The notes beneath the pieces were generated by a model. That model was given only the letters and a program-made list of their open reading frames with translations, searched no databases and had not been told where the DNA came from. From Carboxylicivirga litoralis (GTDB lineage: Bacteria > Bacteroidota > Bacteroidia > Bacteroidales > Marinilabiliaceae), in contig NZ_JAFMVC010000005.1 in assembly GCF_025499605.1 (NCBI RefSeq), forward strand, positions 62,001 through 126,000: a stretch of DNA of 64,000 bases. The letters run 5' to 3'. The stretch's first letter is position 1. Each line of letters opens with the position of its first letter. Below, piece after piece: positions 1-9,225 of the stretch. A program made the position numbers and the translations under genes.

Positions 1-1028
1 GTACGCTTGCTGAATTGCGCACGCTGGTTGAGGAAGCGCACAAGCGTGAAATGGCTGTTATTATCGATTGGGTGGCCAACCATACCGCATGGGATCACAG
101 TTGGATGAAGGACCATCCTGAATGGTATACACAGGATGAGAATGGCAACCCAATGCCACCCGAAGGCACCAACTGGAGCGATGTTGTTGATTTAGATTTT
201 AACAACCACGCGATGCGGGCTGAGATGATTGAATCGATGAAATATTGGGTGCGCGAAGCTAATATTGATGGTTTTCGTTGCGATGCAGCCGATTGGGTGC
301 CGGTTGATTTCTGGCGCGATGCCATTTACCAGCTTCGTAAGCTGCAGGAAGGACGCACCCTCATTATGCTGGCCGAAGGCACCGAACCTAAGAATTTGCA
401 GGCTGGTTTCGATATGGATTATGCCTGGAATTTTTGCGATGTGCTCGAAGGAGTGTTTAATAATTCTCAGTCAACAGCCAATCTTTTTCAGTCGCATTTT
501 AATGAATTGGAGCAGATACCTGCCGGTAAGCAGAAGTTAAGGCATAACACCAACCACGACCGGGCCATGGAACACAGCCCCGTGACAAAATATCAGAGTG
601 CGGAAGGTGCACTGGCAGCCTATGTGGTTTCAACAACTATGGGAGGCGTTCCGCTTATGTATAGTTCGCAGGAGGTAGCATATCCTAATGCTGTTGACTT
701 CTTTAATTATGTAGCTGTTGACTGGAGTAGTAATCCTGAGTTATTAAACGATTATCAGGCGCTTATGAGCATTTATCAGCAATACGATGCATTTAAAAAT
801 GGGGTGCTTGAGCCGTTTGAAAATGACGATGTGCTCTGTTTTACCAGAACCTACAATCTGCAGCAGGTATTGGTAATAGTAAATGTTCGCAATAATGTGT
901 CGGCTATTGAAATGCCTGATGATTGGTCTGGTGATCAATGGATAAATGCCTTTACGAAGGAAAATGTGAATGTGACTCAAACGATTAACTTGGAACCGTT
1001 TCAATACCTGATTCTTGTAAAAGAGTAG
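1..1028 (+). CDS. GH13 alpha-amylase family enzyme, C-terminal part (5' end outside window)
   Basis: The reading frame is open from the first bases, so the start lies upstream of the window. The protein hydrolyses or transfers alpha-1,4/1,6 glucosidic bonds in starch-like glucans. All four conserved GH13 regions remain in order: DWVANH (region I), GFRCDAADWVP with the nucleophile Asp (II), LAEGTEP with the acid/base Glu (III) and NTNHD with the transition-state Asp (IV). A small C-terminal beta domain follows. The GH97 gene begins 29 bp downstream on the same strand, so the two are probably one transcript for maltooligosaccharide breakdown. The subfamily and any signal peptide cannot be judged because the N-terminus is missing. 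Confidence 0.9.
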   Translation, partial: TLAELRTLVEEAHKREMAVIIDWVANHTAWDHSWMKDHPEWYTQDENGNPMPPEGTNWSDVVDLDFNNHAMRAEMIESMKYWVREANIDGFRCDAADWVPVDFWRDAIYQLRKLQEGRTLIMLAEGTEPKNLQAGFDMDYAWNFCDVLEGVFNNSQSTANLFQSHFNELEQIPAGKQKLRHNTNHDRAMEHSPVTKYQSAEGALAAYVVSTTMGGVPLMYSSQEVAYPNAVDFFNYVAVDWSSNPELLNDYQALMSIYQQYDAFKNGVLEPFENDDVLCFTRTYNLQQVLVIVNVRNNVSAIEMPDDWSGDQWINAFTKENVNVTQTINLEPFQYLILVKE

Positions 1029-1057
1029 CTGTTGGACGTATAATTCAATTTTGACAG

Positions 1058-3052
1058 ATGTTAATGAAATCATTTTTTAAATATTTAGTGTTGATAGCAA
1101 TGGCAGGACTGATGGCTTGCCAGCGCAATGCACACTTCAATGTAGCGTCTCCTGACGATAAAATTGTGGTCACTCTTGGTGAAGAGAACGGACGAGTTTA
1201 TTATGAGGTTTTTCACGATAGTAAGCCGGTTGTTTTACAATCATTTCTGGGTTTTACGTTAAAAGCTACTGATAACCTTGAGGATAACTTTTACTTGAAA
1301 GATGTGAGTTATGCCGAAGTGAATAAGACCTGGGAGCAACAATGGGGCGAAGAACGATTTGTAGATGAGGTATATAACGAGATGAAAGTGCTGGTGGAAG
1401 AGAAGAGTGGGGATAAGCGTCAATTTTACATCACATTCCGCTTATTTAACGATGGCTTTGGGTTTAGATACGAATTCCCTGAGCAAGCAAACCTCAAGAA
1501 ATTTACCATCATGGATGAGCAAACCGAGTTTGTGCTCAATGGCAATCATACTGCCTGGTCCATCCCTTATGATATTGAGGCCTATGAGGGTTTGTATCGT
1601 CAAATGCCAATCAGCGAATTGGATACCGTCTGCTCACCATTAACCATGAAAACAGCCGACGGATTATACCTGGCTATTCATGAAGCCAACCTGACTGATT
1701 ATGCGGCGATGAATTTATACCCAACAGGTGATAGTACTTTAAAGGTTTACCTGACACCATGGTCAAGCGGTGAAAAGGTGTTTATGAAGGCACCACATCA
1801 AACACCGTGGCGTACCATGATAATTGCCGATAATGCCGGTGATTTGTTGCTTTCGCGCCTGATGCTCAACTTGAACGAACCGTGCCAATTAGAAGATACC
1901 TCGTGGATTAAACCCGGGCGGTATATTGGTATCTGGTGGGGCATGCACATGAAGCATTATACCTGGCACGAAGGCCCGCAGCACGGCGCTACTACAGAAA
2001 ATACGATGCGCTATATGGATTTTGCCGCCGAGCATGGTTTTTCAGGGGTGCTGGTGGAAGGATGGAATAAAGGTTGGGACGATTGGCAACACTTTAGCTT
2101 TACCGAACCCTATGCAGATTTTGATCTGAAAGCAGTGACGGAGTATGGTGCCACTAAAGGCGTGAAGCTCATTGGACATCACGAGACCGGTGGGAATGTG
2201 AATAACTATGAGGCACAGCTCGATGATGCCTTTAATCTGTATCATCAACATGGCGTATCTGTTGTTAAAACCGGTTATGTGGGCACCTTGCTAAATGGAA
2301 ATGAGATGCACAGTGGACAATATGCTGTCCGGCATTATCGCCACGTGATTGAAAAGGCAGCGCGTTCACAAATCATGATTGATAACCATGAGCCGGTGAT
2401 GCCAACAGGTCTGCAACGCACGTTTCCAAACCTGATGACGCAGGAAGGCGTTCGTGGACAGGAATGGAATGCCTGGGCCGGTGATGGTGGTAATCCACCC
2501 AATCATACAACCATTATTCCGTTTACGAGGGGGCTGGCCGGACCAATGGATTTTACGCCTGGCATTTTCAATTTTGACAATCCGGAGATGCCACAAACGC
2601 GAGTGCAAACCACTTTAGCCAAGCAACTGGCCTTGTCAGTTATTTTATACAGTCCTTTGCAAATGGCCGCCGATATGATTGAGAATTATCAGAACAATCC
2701 TGAGCCGTTTGAATTTATCAAAGCCTGTCCGGTCAATTGGGCTCAAACGGTGGTGCCCGAAGCCGAGATTGGCGAATATGTTACCATTGCCCGAAAAGAT
2801 AGGGATAGTGACAATTGGTTTGTTGGCAGCATCACCAATGAGCATCAACGTGAATTGGTTTTACCACTTGATTTTCTCGAGCCTAATACCAGGTACATGG
2901 CACAGGTTTTTAAGGATGCAGAAGAAACTGATTATTTATCAAATCCTTATGAGCTTATAGAGGAAGAGTTGGAGGTGAACGCTCATACTGTGCTCAAGAT
3001 AGGGCTTGCACCTGGTGGCGGAACAGCTATTATATTGACTAAAATTGAATAG
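1058..3052 (+). CDS. GH97 alpha-glucosidase, SusB-like, inverting type, lipoprotein
   Basis: 664-residue glycosidase that should release glucose from the non-reducing end of alpha-glucans. The N-terminus is a lipoprotein signal with lipobox LMAC, so it is probably anchored in the outer membrane facing the periplasm. The catalytic Glu candidates are E376 (in GHHETGG), E445 (in DNHEP) and E469 (in GQEWN). Their spacing of 69 and 24 residues equals that of E439, E508 and E532 in SusB of Bacteroides thetaiotaomicron, which points to the inverting branch rather than the retaining one. An N-terminal beta-sandwich and a C-terminal beta domain flank the barrel. The ATG at 1058 is used; the ATG at 1064 is equally possible. 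Confidence 0.93.
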   Translation: MLMKSFFKYLVLIAMAGLMACQRNAHFNVASPDDKIVVTLGEENGRVYYEVFHDSKPVVLQSFLGFTLKATDNLEDNFYLKDVSYAEVNKTWEQQWGEERFVDEVYNEMKVLVEEKSGDKRQFYITFRLFNDGFGFRYEFPEQANLKKFTIMDEQTEFVLNGNHTAWSIPYDIEAYEGLYRQMPISELDTVCSPLTMKTADGLYLAIHEANLTDYAAMNLYPTGDSTLKVYLTPWSSGEKVFMKAPHQTPWRTMIIADNAGDLLLSRLMLNLNEPCQLEDTSWIKPGRYIGIWWGMHMKHYTWHEGPQHGATTENTMRYMDFAAEHGFSGVLVEGWNKGWDDWQHFSFTEPYADFDLKAVTEYGATKGVKLIGHHETGGNVNNYEAQLDDAFNLYHQHGVSVVKTGYVGTLLNGNEMHSGQYAVRHYRHVIEKAARSQIMIDNHEPVMPTGLQRTFPNLMTQEGVRGQEWNAWAGDGGNPPNHTTIIPFTRGLAGPMDFTPGIFNFDNPEMPQTRVQTTLAKQLALSVILYSPLQMAADMIENYQNNPEPFEFIKACPVNWAQTVVPEAEIGEYVTIARKDRDSDNWFVGSITNEHQRELVLPLDFLEPNTRYMAQVFKDAEETDYLSNPYELIEEELEVNAHTVLKIGLAPGGGTAIILTKIE

Positions 3053-3137
3053 AATATCTTCAAATACATTGTAATATCGGATGCGATGAGGTTACTTACC
3101 TCAACAATTCATAATTTCATAAAAACTAGATTTAATG

Positions 3138-3164
3138 CCCGGAAGAACGCTTCCGGGTTTTTTT
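3138..3164 (+). terminator. Rho-independent terminator after the GH97 gene
   Basis: Perfect 8-bp stem CCCGGAAG / CTTCCGGG (3138-3145 and 3150-3157) with a 4-nt loop AACG, followed by seven T. It ends the GH13-GH97 transcript. Confidence 0.9.
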
Positions 3165-3374
3165 GTGATAATAATTCAATAATTATCGCGAAGTAAGTTG
3201 AAAATATTGTCGTTTAATAATTGGCTGAGCAGTATAGGTATGTTGTATCATTTGTTCAAATTCATTCAAGTCTCACTCTCAGCTTTAAAAAAACTCTTCA
3301 TGATAGGTTAATTCAGTGGGTAAAATCATATTTGATTGAATATTTCAAATTATTTGAAAGAAATAGACAAGTTA

Positions 3375-3416
3375 AATCAACAATATGACTCTACTTTTGT
3401 CATAAATTTGTTGATT
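3375..3416 (+). promoter_or_regulatory. Interrupted dyad overlapping the promoter of the AraC-yqhD unit
   Basis: Arms of 9 bp (3375-3383, containing ATCAACAA, with 3408-3416, containing TTGTTGAT) enclose a second 5-bp pair ATGAC / GTCAT (3385-3389 and 3399-3403). The dyad covers two matches to the Bacteroidota -7 box TAnnTTTG, namely TACTTTTG at 3392-3399 and TAAATTTG at 3403-3410. It ends 13 bp before the AraC start codon. It is a good candidate operator for autoregulation, but a leader hairpin is an alternative. Confidence 0.55.
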
Positions 3417-3429
3417 AAAAGCATCAGAT

Positions 3430-4266
3430 ATGAATTCTTGTGAGTCACAAATGATAGAATGTGATGGCCTTATGGTGGCTGCAACCTGTAAAACAGATAA
3501 GCCGCAGGAGCATCCCATTTACTATCCGGCCAATATGCTGATATATGTTGAGCAGGGAACGCTTCGTTTAAATATCAATAATGAAATAAACCTGATACAA
3601 GAAGGGGAAATAGGCTTAGTGCGTAAATATACCTATGGCACTTATTTTAAAACATGGGAAGATACACAAAGTGGTTTTCGTGATCATATTTTTGTGCTGG
3701 AAGACCGATTTATTAAAGAGGTGATTAATAGATTTAAACAGCCCGATGGTTATATGCCATGCACCGTTCCAATGGTGAAATTGCCAACTACCCTTTTGCT
3801 TCAAGGCCTAATGGAATCGATAAAAACATATGTATCAGGATTGGCACAGGTCGATAGTCATTTAATACGTTTAAAAACGATGGAGGCTATTCATGCCATC
3901 ACTGCTGCTCAACCCGATTTGTTGCATGTGTTTTACGAGTTTTCAGAACCTGCGCGAGCTGATTTAGTGCCTTTTGTGGAGAATAATTTTACCCACAATG
4001 TATCCCTGGAAAAGTTTGCCGAGATGTCGGGGAGAAGCTTGTCAACTTTTAATCGCGATTTTCGAAAGATTTTTGACACATCGCCACATAAATGGATAAG
4101 ACAAAGGCGCTTGGAGCTGGCTAAAAAGCTTTTGACTAATACCAATAAAAAAGCTTCGGATGTATATCTCGAAGTGGGTTTTGAGGATTTGGCACATTTT
4201 AGCCGATCTTTTAAAAGTCACTTTGGCTTAAACCCATCCGAAATAAAAAGTACCTCAGTAGCATAA
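3430..4266 (+). CDS. AraC-family transcriptional regulator
   Basis: 278 residues. The N-terminal half (about 20-160) looks like a cupin-type effector domain. The C-terminal 100 residues carry the two helix-turn-helix motifs of the AraC family: LEKFAEMSGRSLSTFNRDF, then ASDVYLEVGFEDLAHFSRSF with the GLNPSEIK ending. Only 25 bp separate it from the downstream alcohol dehydrogenase gene on the same strand, so the two are likely co-transcribed. In E. coli the AraC-type YqhC activates yqhD in response to aldehydes, and this pairing suggests a similar role. The effector is inferred, not seen. Confidence 0.88.
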   Translation: MNSCESQMIECDGLMVAATCKTDKPQEHPIYYPANMLIYVEQGTLRLNINNEINLIQEGEIGLVRKYTYGTYFKTWEDTQSGFRDHIFVLEDRFIKEVINRFKQPDGYMPCTVPMVKLPTTLLLQGLMESIKTYVSGLAQVDSHLIRLKTMEAIHAITAAQPDLLHVFYEFSEPARADLVPFVENNFTHNVSLEKFAEMSGRSLSTFNRDFRKIFDTSPHKWIRQRRLELAKKLLTNTNKKASDVYLEVGFEDLAHFSRSFKSHFGLNPSEIKSTSVA

Positions 4267-4291
4267 CCACAACACTAAAAATATACATAAC

Positions 4292-5446
4292 ATGCTAAAT
4301 TTTGATTTTTACAACCCAACGCACATCGTTTTTGGAAAAGAGCGATTGAATGAATTAGACAAATTGGTTCCACAAAATGCCAAAGTATTAATTACCTATG
4401 GAGGTGGAAGTGTTAAGAAATTTGGAACATTACCTAAAGTCACTGAAGCTTTAAAAGGTAGAGAGGTATTGGAATTTGGAGGTATTGAACCTAACCCGCG
4501 CTTCGAGACTTTAATGAATGCTGTTGATGTGGTGAAAAAAGAAAATATCGACTTTTTGCTGGCCGTTGGAGGCGGATCGGTAATGGATGGTACCAAGTTT
4601 ATTGCTTTGGCTGCCAATTATAAAGGCAATGACCCGGAGAAGATTCTAATGGGTGGAGCTGGTACTGTTGAAGAAGCCGTACCTCTTGGAACGGTGGTGA
4701 CTTTGCCTGCTACCGGTTCAGAAATGAACATGGGAGGCGTAGTAACTTACAATGGTGGTAAGCTTGTTTTTATGAGTCCTTTGGCGTTTCCTAAATTTTC
4801 ATTTCTCGACCCTACATTGACTTATAGTTTGCCGAAAAAACAGGTGGCCAATGGTGTAGTTGATGCTTTTGTGCATACAACAGAGCAGTATTTAACCTTT
4901 CCGGTTGATGGCCGTTTTCAGGACAGAACCGCAGAAGGTATTCTGCAGTCATTAATTGAGATTGGACGCAAAACCATGGATGAACCTGAAGATTACGATA
5001 CACGTGCTAACCTAGTTTGGAACGCTACAATGGCGTTGAATGGTGTGATTGGTTCGGGGGTGCCGCAAGATTGGGCAACGCATATGCTCGGGCATGAGAT
5101 CACTGCTTTTTATGGCGTTGACCACGGTCAATCACTGGCTATTGTATTGCCGTCGTTATTACGCTTGCGTAAAGAGGGTAAAAAAGCCAAATTAATTCAA
5201 TATGCCGAACGTGTTTGGAATATCACTACTGGCACCGATGATGAAAAGATGGAGCAGGCCATTACTAAAACCGAAGAATTCTTTAATAGCCTTGATGTTA
5301 AAACCAAGCTATCAGATTATGGCATTGACGCATCAGGTATTGACCTGATGATTGGAGGATTAGAAGCGAAAGGTTTAAAAGCCTTGTCTGAAACTCGCGA
5401 TATTACTTTAGATGTTAGTCGTCAGATTTATGAAGCAGCTTTATAA
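4292..5446 (+). CDS. yqhD: Iron-containing alcohol dehydrogenase, YqhD-like NADPH-dependent aldehyde reductase
   Basis: 384 residues (E. coli YqhD has 387). The opening, with FGK and the nucleotide-binding TYGGGSVKK, closely follows YqhD, and a second GGGSVMDG motif follows. The metal ligands fit: D191, H195, H264 and H278 reproduce the 4, 69 and 14 residue spacing of D194, H198, H267 and H281 in YqhD. The enzyme should reduce short-chain aldehydes, including toxic ones and fermentation intermediates, to alcohols with NADPH in the cytoplasm. It lies directly behind an AraC regulator. A butanol dehydrogenase label is the main alternative. Confidence 0.9.
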   Translation: MLNFDFYNPTHIVFGKERLNELDKLVPQNAKVLITYGGGSVKKFGTLPKVTEALKGREVLEFGGIEPNPRFETLMNAVDVVKKENIDFLLAVGGGSVMDGTKFIALAANYKGNDPEKILMGGAGTVEEAVPLGTVVTLPATGSEMNMGGVVTYNGGKLVFMSPLAFPKFSFLDPTLTYSLPKKQVANGVVDAFVHTTEQYLTFPVDGRFQDRTAEGILQSLIEIGRKTMDEPEDYDTRANLVWNATMALNGVIGSGVPQDWATHMLGHEITAFYGVDHGQSLAIVLPSLLRLRKEGKKAKLIQYAERVWNITTGTDDEKMEQAITKTEEFFNSLDVKTKLSDYGIDASGIDLMIGGLEAKGLKALSETRDITLDVSRQIYEAAL

Positions 5447-5470
5447 GTAATTGTTGCTTCAATAGAAACA

Positions 5471-5510
5471 AAAAGCTGCTTCCTGGTTAGAAAGCAGCTT
5501 TTATTTTTAT
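5471..5510. terminator. Bidirectional terminator between yqhD and galM
   Basis: 11-bp perfect stem (5471-5481 with 5492-5502) and a 10-nt loop, with T-rich sequence on the right and A-rich on the left. It lies between convergent genes and can serve both. Confidence 0.85.
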
Positions 5511-5520
5511 ATCTAATCCA

Positions 5521-6543
5521 TTATATAAACTTGTAAACACAAGTGTGTTTGTAATGTTCTTCAGCTTTTAGGGTGGCATCAGGAAAATGCTCCTTATTGG
5601 GCGAATCAGGGAATATTTGCGTTTCCATGGCCAGTCCAGCCCATTTTTCAATTGGGTTGCCTAGTTTACCTGTTTCAGAACCATCGAAGTGACTACCTGT
5701 ATAGATTTGAATACCAGGTTGGTCAGTATACACTTCCATGGCACGGCCTGATGCTTCGTGTTCGAGGCGAGCAGCCAGTTTAAGCATGCCATCAAATCCG
5801 TTGATGACGAAGTTATGATCGATGCCATCCACCAGCTTCACCTGCGGACAATCGGCGCTTAAAGCCTCACCTATTTTTTTTGCTGATCTAAAATCCATGG
5901 CTGATTTTTCCACGTCGAGTATTTCACCAGTCACGGTGCCAATTTCTCCATCAATAGGAGTGAACTTATCGGCATTCAAGGTCAGCTCATGCTCAGCAAT
6001 CGTACCAGTACCTGCACCTGCCAGGTTAAAATAGGCATGTGAAGTTAGGTTGATGATGGTATCTTTTGTTGAAACGGCATCATACTCAATCACTAACTCA
6101 TTGTCTTCGGTTAGTCCATATGTTACGACAGTTGTTAGCTCGCCAGGGTAATTCTGATCCCCATCAGGGCTCACTAACATCAGCTTATAAGCTTGAGCGA
6201 ACTGTGGAAGGTCAACTTCTTCAACGTCCCAGGTGCGTAAGTTGAAACCATCATTTCCTCCATGCAGGTGATTGGAACCATTATTGGTATCCAATTGGAT
6301 TTTCTCACCATTTAACTCGAATTGACCATTAACAATACGATTCGCGTAGCGTCCACAGAGTGCGCCAAAATAAGCGTCTCCAGCCAGTGCTTTTTCAGTT
6401 GTTTCATAACCAATAACCACATCGGCCATTTCGCCTCTGGTATTGGGAACCTTAATGCCAGTAATCTGACCTCCGCGAGCAATAAATGTTACTTCAATAT
6501 TATTGCTGTTTTTTAAAGTATATGTATCAGCAGCATTTGCCAT
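5521..6543 (-). CDS. galM: Aldose 1-epimerase (galactose mutarotase)
   Basis: 340 residues, the usual length. It interconverts alpha and beta anomers of galactose or glucose, feeding galactokinase. Visible motifs are NRIVNGQFELNG, NGSNHLHGG with a catalytic-type His, LTSHAYFNLAG with the second His, and ETQIFPDSPN carrying the catalytic Glu. No signal peptide, so it is cytoplasmic. It is the last gene of the minus-strand galactose operon, 27 bp behind the permease gene, and ends at a bidirectional terminator. Confidence 0.95.
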   Translation of the reverse strand: MANAADTYTLKNSNNIEVTFIARGGQITGIKVPNTRGEMADVVIGYETTEKALAGDAYFGALCGRYANRIVNGQFELNGEKIQLDTNNGSNHLHGGNDGFNLRTWDVEEVDLPQFAQAYKLMLVSPDGDQNYPGELTTVVTYGLTEDNELVIEYDAVSTKDTIINLTSHAYFNLAGAGTGTIAEHELTLNADKFTPIDGEIGTVTGEILDVEKSAMDFRSAKKIGEALSADCPQVKLVDGIDHNFVINGFDGMLKLAARLEHEASGRAMEVYTDQPGIQIYTGSHFDGSETGKLGNPIEKWAGLAMETQIFPDSPNKEHFPDATLKAEEHYKHTCVYKFI

Positions 6544-6570
6544 GATATTTTGTTTTTTTAAGTTTAATAA

Positions 6571-7812
6571 TTAAGCGTTTTTTCTGATTTTAGAACCTTT
6601 TAGTGCAAAGAAGATAATGTAGGCATAAAACAAGAAGAAGAACGCATAGGCAATACCATAATTAGCGGTAGCCGGGTCGGTAACTCCATTGGTAACTGTA
6701 GCTGTAGAATCAACAACCTTACCCATAATGAACATCCACATGCCGGTAAACACAACGCCTGTACAAATAATTCCTGAACCTAACTTGGCTGCTGAAGCAG
6801 GTATATCTTTCATTGAAAGATCGAACAATACCGACCACATAATTGATAGGAATAAACCTTGTGCAATCAAAGGCCAGATTGAGAAAGCAGAGCCTTTCGT
6901 CAGGAAGAAAGTGGCTAATAAAATCACACAAATTAGCGAGTTAACAAGCAATACTTTTGAAGCCTCAAATTTCTTTAATAAACCAGCACCTACCAATCGA
7001 CCAATAAAGAAGCCCAATGGATAGAAGCCCAGAATTTTTGAAGCAAAATCCATTGTTTTGCTTTCTACATTGTACTCTACATAATTTAAAAAGTAATTAC
7101 CAACGCCAACTTCCAGCCCCATGTACATGCCAATAGCTATAAATCCAAGGATTAAATGCGGATAACTCCATGCACTGCGTCCTTCACTGGTTTCACCTGC
7201 TTCTGCATCATCTTCAATTGCTGGTAAGTTCATGAATACCAATAATACGGCAGTACCAATTGAGATACCTGCCAAGGCGATAAACATTGTTTTTGCTAAG
7301 CCTTCATTAACAGTTACATCACCATTGCTTGATGATAAAATGAAGCCACCAATGACTGGAGCTAACACAGCAGCCAATGAGTTAATGGCCATTGCCAATG
7401 TTAATCGTGAGGCTGATGTTTCAGGTGTACCTAATGCAATAACATAAGGATTGGCGGCAACCTGCAATACAACAACGCCAATAGCGGTTACAAATAATCC
7501 CGCCAGCACCATAGAGTAGCCAATACCTAGTGCAGGCACAAAAATAGCGCAACCTATTCCGGTAATAACGGAGCCAATTATTACACTCATTTTGTAGCCT
7601 ACTTTTTTGACAACTTCGCCAACCGGAATGGATATAATGTATGCACTAAAAAAGGCAGCACTTACTAATTGAGCCTGGCTTTCTGAGATCGAAAACTGGA
7701 CTTTCATAAATGGTACCAGAATGTTGTTTATCCATGTTACAAATCCAAGTAGGAAAAGTAAGAAAGACATGATGGCAAAGGGGATGGCATAGTTTGTTTT
7801 TGAATTTCCCAT
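6571..7812 (-). CDS. MFS sugar permease, glucose/galactose transporter (GluP/FucP family)
   Basis: 413 residues with about 12 predicted membrane helices across the whole length, as in the fucose-galactose-glucose:H+ symporter family. The first helix (PFAIMSFLLFLLGFVTWINN) is typical for this group. Its place between galK and galM indicates that galactose is the physiological substrate, with glucose also possible. The inner membrane is the expected location. It is separated from galK by a 69-bp spacer that contains a hairpin, which may reduce its expression relative to galK. Confidence 0.9.
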   Translation of the reverse strand: MGNSKTNYAIPFAIMSFLLFLLGFVTWINNILVPFMKVQFSISESQAQLVSAAFFSAYIISIPVGEVVKKVGYKMSVIIGSVITGIGCAIFVPALGIGYSMVLAGLFVTAIGVVVLQVAANPYVIALGTPETSASRLTLAMAINSLAAVLAPVIGGFILSSSNGDVTVNEGLAKTMFIALAGISIGTAVLLVFMNLPAIEDDAEAGETSEGRSAWSYPHLILGFIAIGMYMGLEVGVGNYFLNYVEYNVESKTMDFASKILGFYPLGFFIGRLVGAGLLKKFEASKVLLVNSLICVILLATFFLTKGSAFSIWPLIAQGLFLSIMWSVLFDLSMKDIPASAAKLGSGIICTGVVFTGMWMFIMGKVVDSTATVTNGVTDPATANYGIAYAFFFLFYAYIIFFALKGSKIRKNA

Positions 7813-7837
7813 TTTAACTAAAATTGGTGTAGTTAGT

Positions 7838-7874
7838 AAAAAGAAAAGGCATGCAATTGATTTTACATGCCTTT
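7838..7874 (-). terminator. Hairpin with U-rich tail between galK and the permease gene
   Basis: On the minus strand a 9-bp stem AAAGGCATG / CATGCCTTT (7866-7874 with 7845-7853) and a 12-nt loop are followed by TCTTTTT. It lies inside the operon, so it may be a partial terminator or an mRNA-processing or stability element that sets the ratio of galTK to the transporter. Confidence 0.5.
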
Positions 7875-7881
7875 CTTGATG

Positions 7882-9156
7882 TTATAATTTAACTTCAACG
7901 GCTCCTTTAGAACGGATAAATAACTTGTGACAATTACCTTTTCCAAACACAGACTCTAACGTCGTGATGTAATCGTTTAGCAAGTCATTTGGTACAAAAG
8001 CCTGGATGGTACCGGCAAATCCACCACCATGTACACGCCATGCACCTTTACCTTTTAGCACTAATTCAGATAGCGCTAAAGCTAATGCCACATTTTGATG
8101 CTTGGTTTCGCCACCAACAAATATATTCTGGTTGTACATGTAAGAGCTAAAACCTGACTCAATTACTAACTCAAGGAATTTATCAAAGTTACCAGACTCC
8201 AATGCATCAACCTGGTAAACAACTCGGGAGTTATCGGCCTGGAAGTGGATTGAACGCAATAGTGCGCGATCACCTACTTTTTCACGAATTGCAGGAATAC
8301 CTTTCACCACATCGTCCATCGATAGAGGACGTAATACCTCCTGTCCAAGTTCTTTAGCAACAGATTTCATTTCTCCGGGCAGAGCGTTATATTCTTCATC
8401 CAATCCACCGTGGCTGCCACCTGTGTTCGTAATCACCAAAGAATAACCTGTTTTGGCAAAGTCAAAATCCAATGCTTTAACAATAGGGTTAGCTTTATCG
8501 GCAAAGTCGATAGTGATAAAACCACCTACTGCACATGCCGTTTGATCCATTAACCCACAGAATTTCTTGCAGGCGTGCTCGGCTTTCTGACCAATCTTGG
8601 CATTGTCAACCGGATCCAATTTACCTTCGTTAAATAGGTTACTAAAAATTGCCCCAATTAATACCTCAAATGATGCAGAGGAGCTCAAACCAGAACCTTC
8701 AGGCACACATCCATGAATAACAGCATCGAAACCGGCAATTTCAAATCCTAAAGCTTTGATTTCTTTCGCAATAGTGCGAACAATATTTCCTGGCGTTAGT
8801 TTGAATTCAGTGACTTCCAACTCGCTTAGGTCCACTTCAAAAGGGTCGAAACCAACCGATGTGATACGAACTTTATTGGTTCCGTTTGGTGCAGCAACAG
8901 CAATGTTATCAAGGTTAACAGCACCTGCCAATACACGTCCCAGTTGGTGGTCGGTGTGGTTACCACCAACCTCTGTACGACCTGGTGAGCTTAAAAGCAT
9001 AACATCATCTGTTCCATAAATACTTTGGAACTCGTTCATATATTTGATATAACGATCGGCTTGTTCTTTAAGAACAGCTTCGTCTGTACCATAAATCTCT
9101 TTGAAAAACGGGTTGTTACCTCCGTTAATCTTTTCAATTAAACTTGTAATCTGCAT
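7882..9156 (-). CDS. galK: Galactokinase
   Basis: 424 residues, GHMP kinase family. It phosphorylates alpha-D-galactose at C1 with ATP (Leloir pathway). The galactokinase signature PGRTEVGGNHTDH lies near residues 59-71, the ATP loop EGSGLSSSASFE near 154-165, and the third GHMP motif GGGFAGTIQ near the C-terminus. It is somewhat longer than the E. coli enzyme (382) and matches the Bacteroidota form. It stands between galT and the sugar permease gene in one minus-strand operon. Confidence 0.96.
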   Translation of the reverse strand: MQITSLIEKINGGNNPFFKEIYGTDEAVLKEQADRYIKYMNEFQSIYGTDDVMLLSSPGRTEVGGNHTDHQLGRVLAGAVNLDNIAVAAPNGTNKVRITSVGFDPFEVDLSELEVTEFKLTPGNIVRTIAKEIKALGFEIAGFDAVIHGCVPEGSGLSSSASFEVLIGAIFSNLFNEGKLDPVDNAKIGQKAEHACKKFCGLMDQTACAVGGFITIDFADKANPIVKALDFDFAKTGYSLVITNTGGSHGGLDEEYNALPGEMKSVAKELGQEVLRPLSMDDVVKGIPAIREKVGDRALLRSIHFQADNSRVVYQVDALESGNFDKFLELVIESGFSSYMYNQNIFVGGETKHQNVALALALSELVLKGKGAWRVHGGGFAGTIQAFVPNDLLNDYITTLESVFGKGNCHKLFIRSKGAVEVKL

Positions 9157-9225
9157 ATCTAAACTGAATTAAGTGTTTTTTAATAGAAGCCAATAGCCAT
9201 CAGAATAGCCATTAGCTTTAAATAA

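Larger units (their letters stand above)
3053..3429. other. Intergenic region with terminator and AraC-gene promoter
   Basis: Holds the GH97 terminator at 3138-3164, an AT-rich stretch without a plausible gene, and the dyad and promoter boxes upstream of the AraC gene at 3375-3416. Confidence 0.7.
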
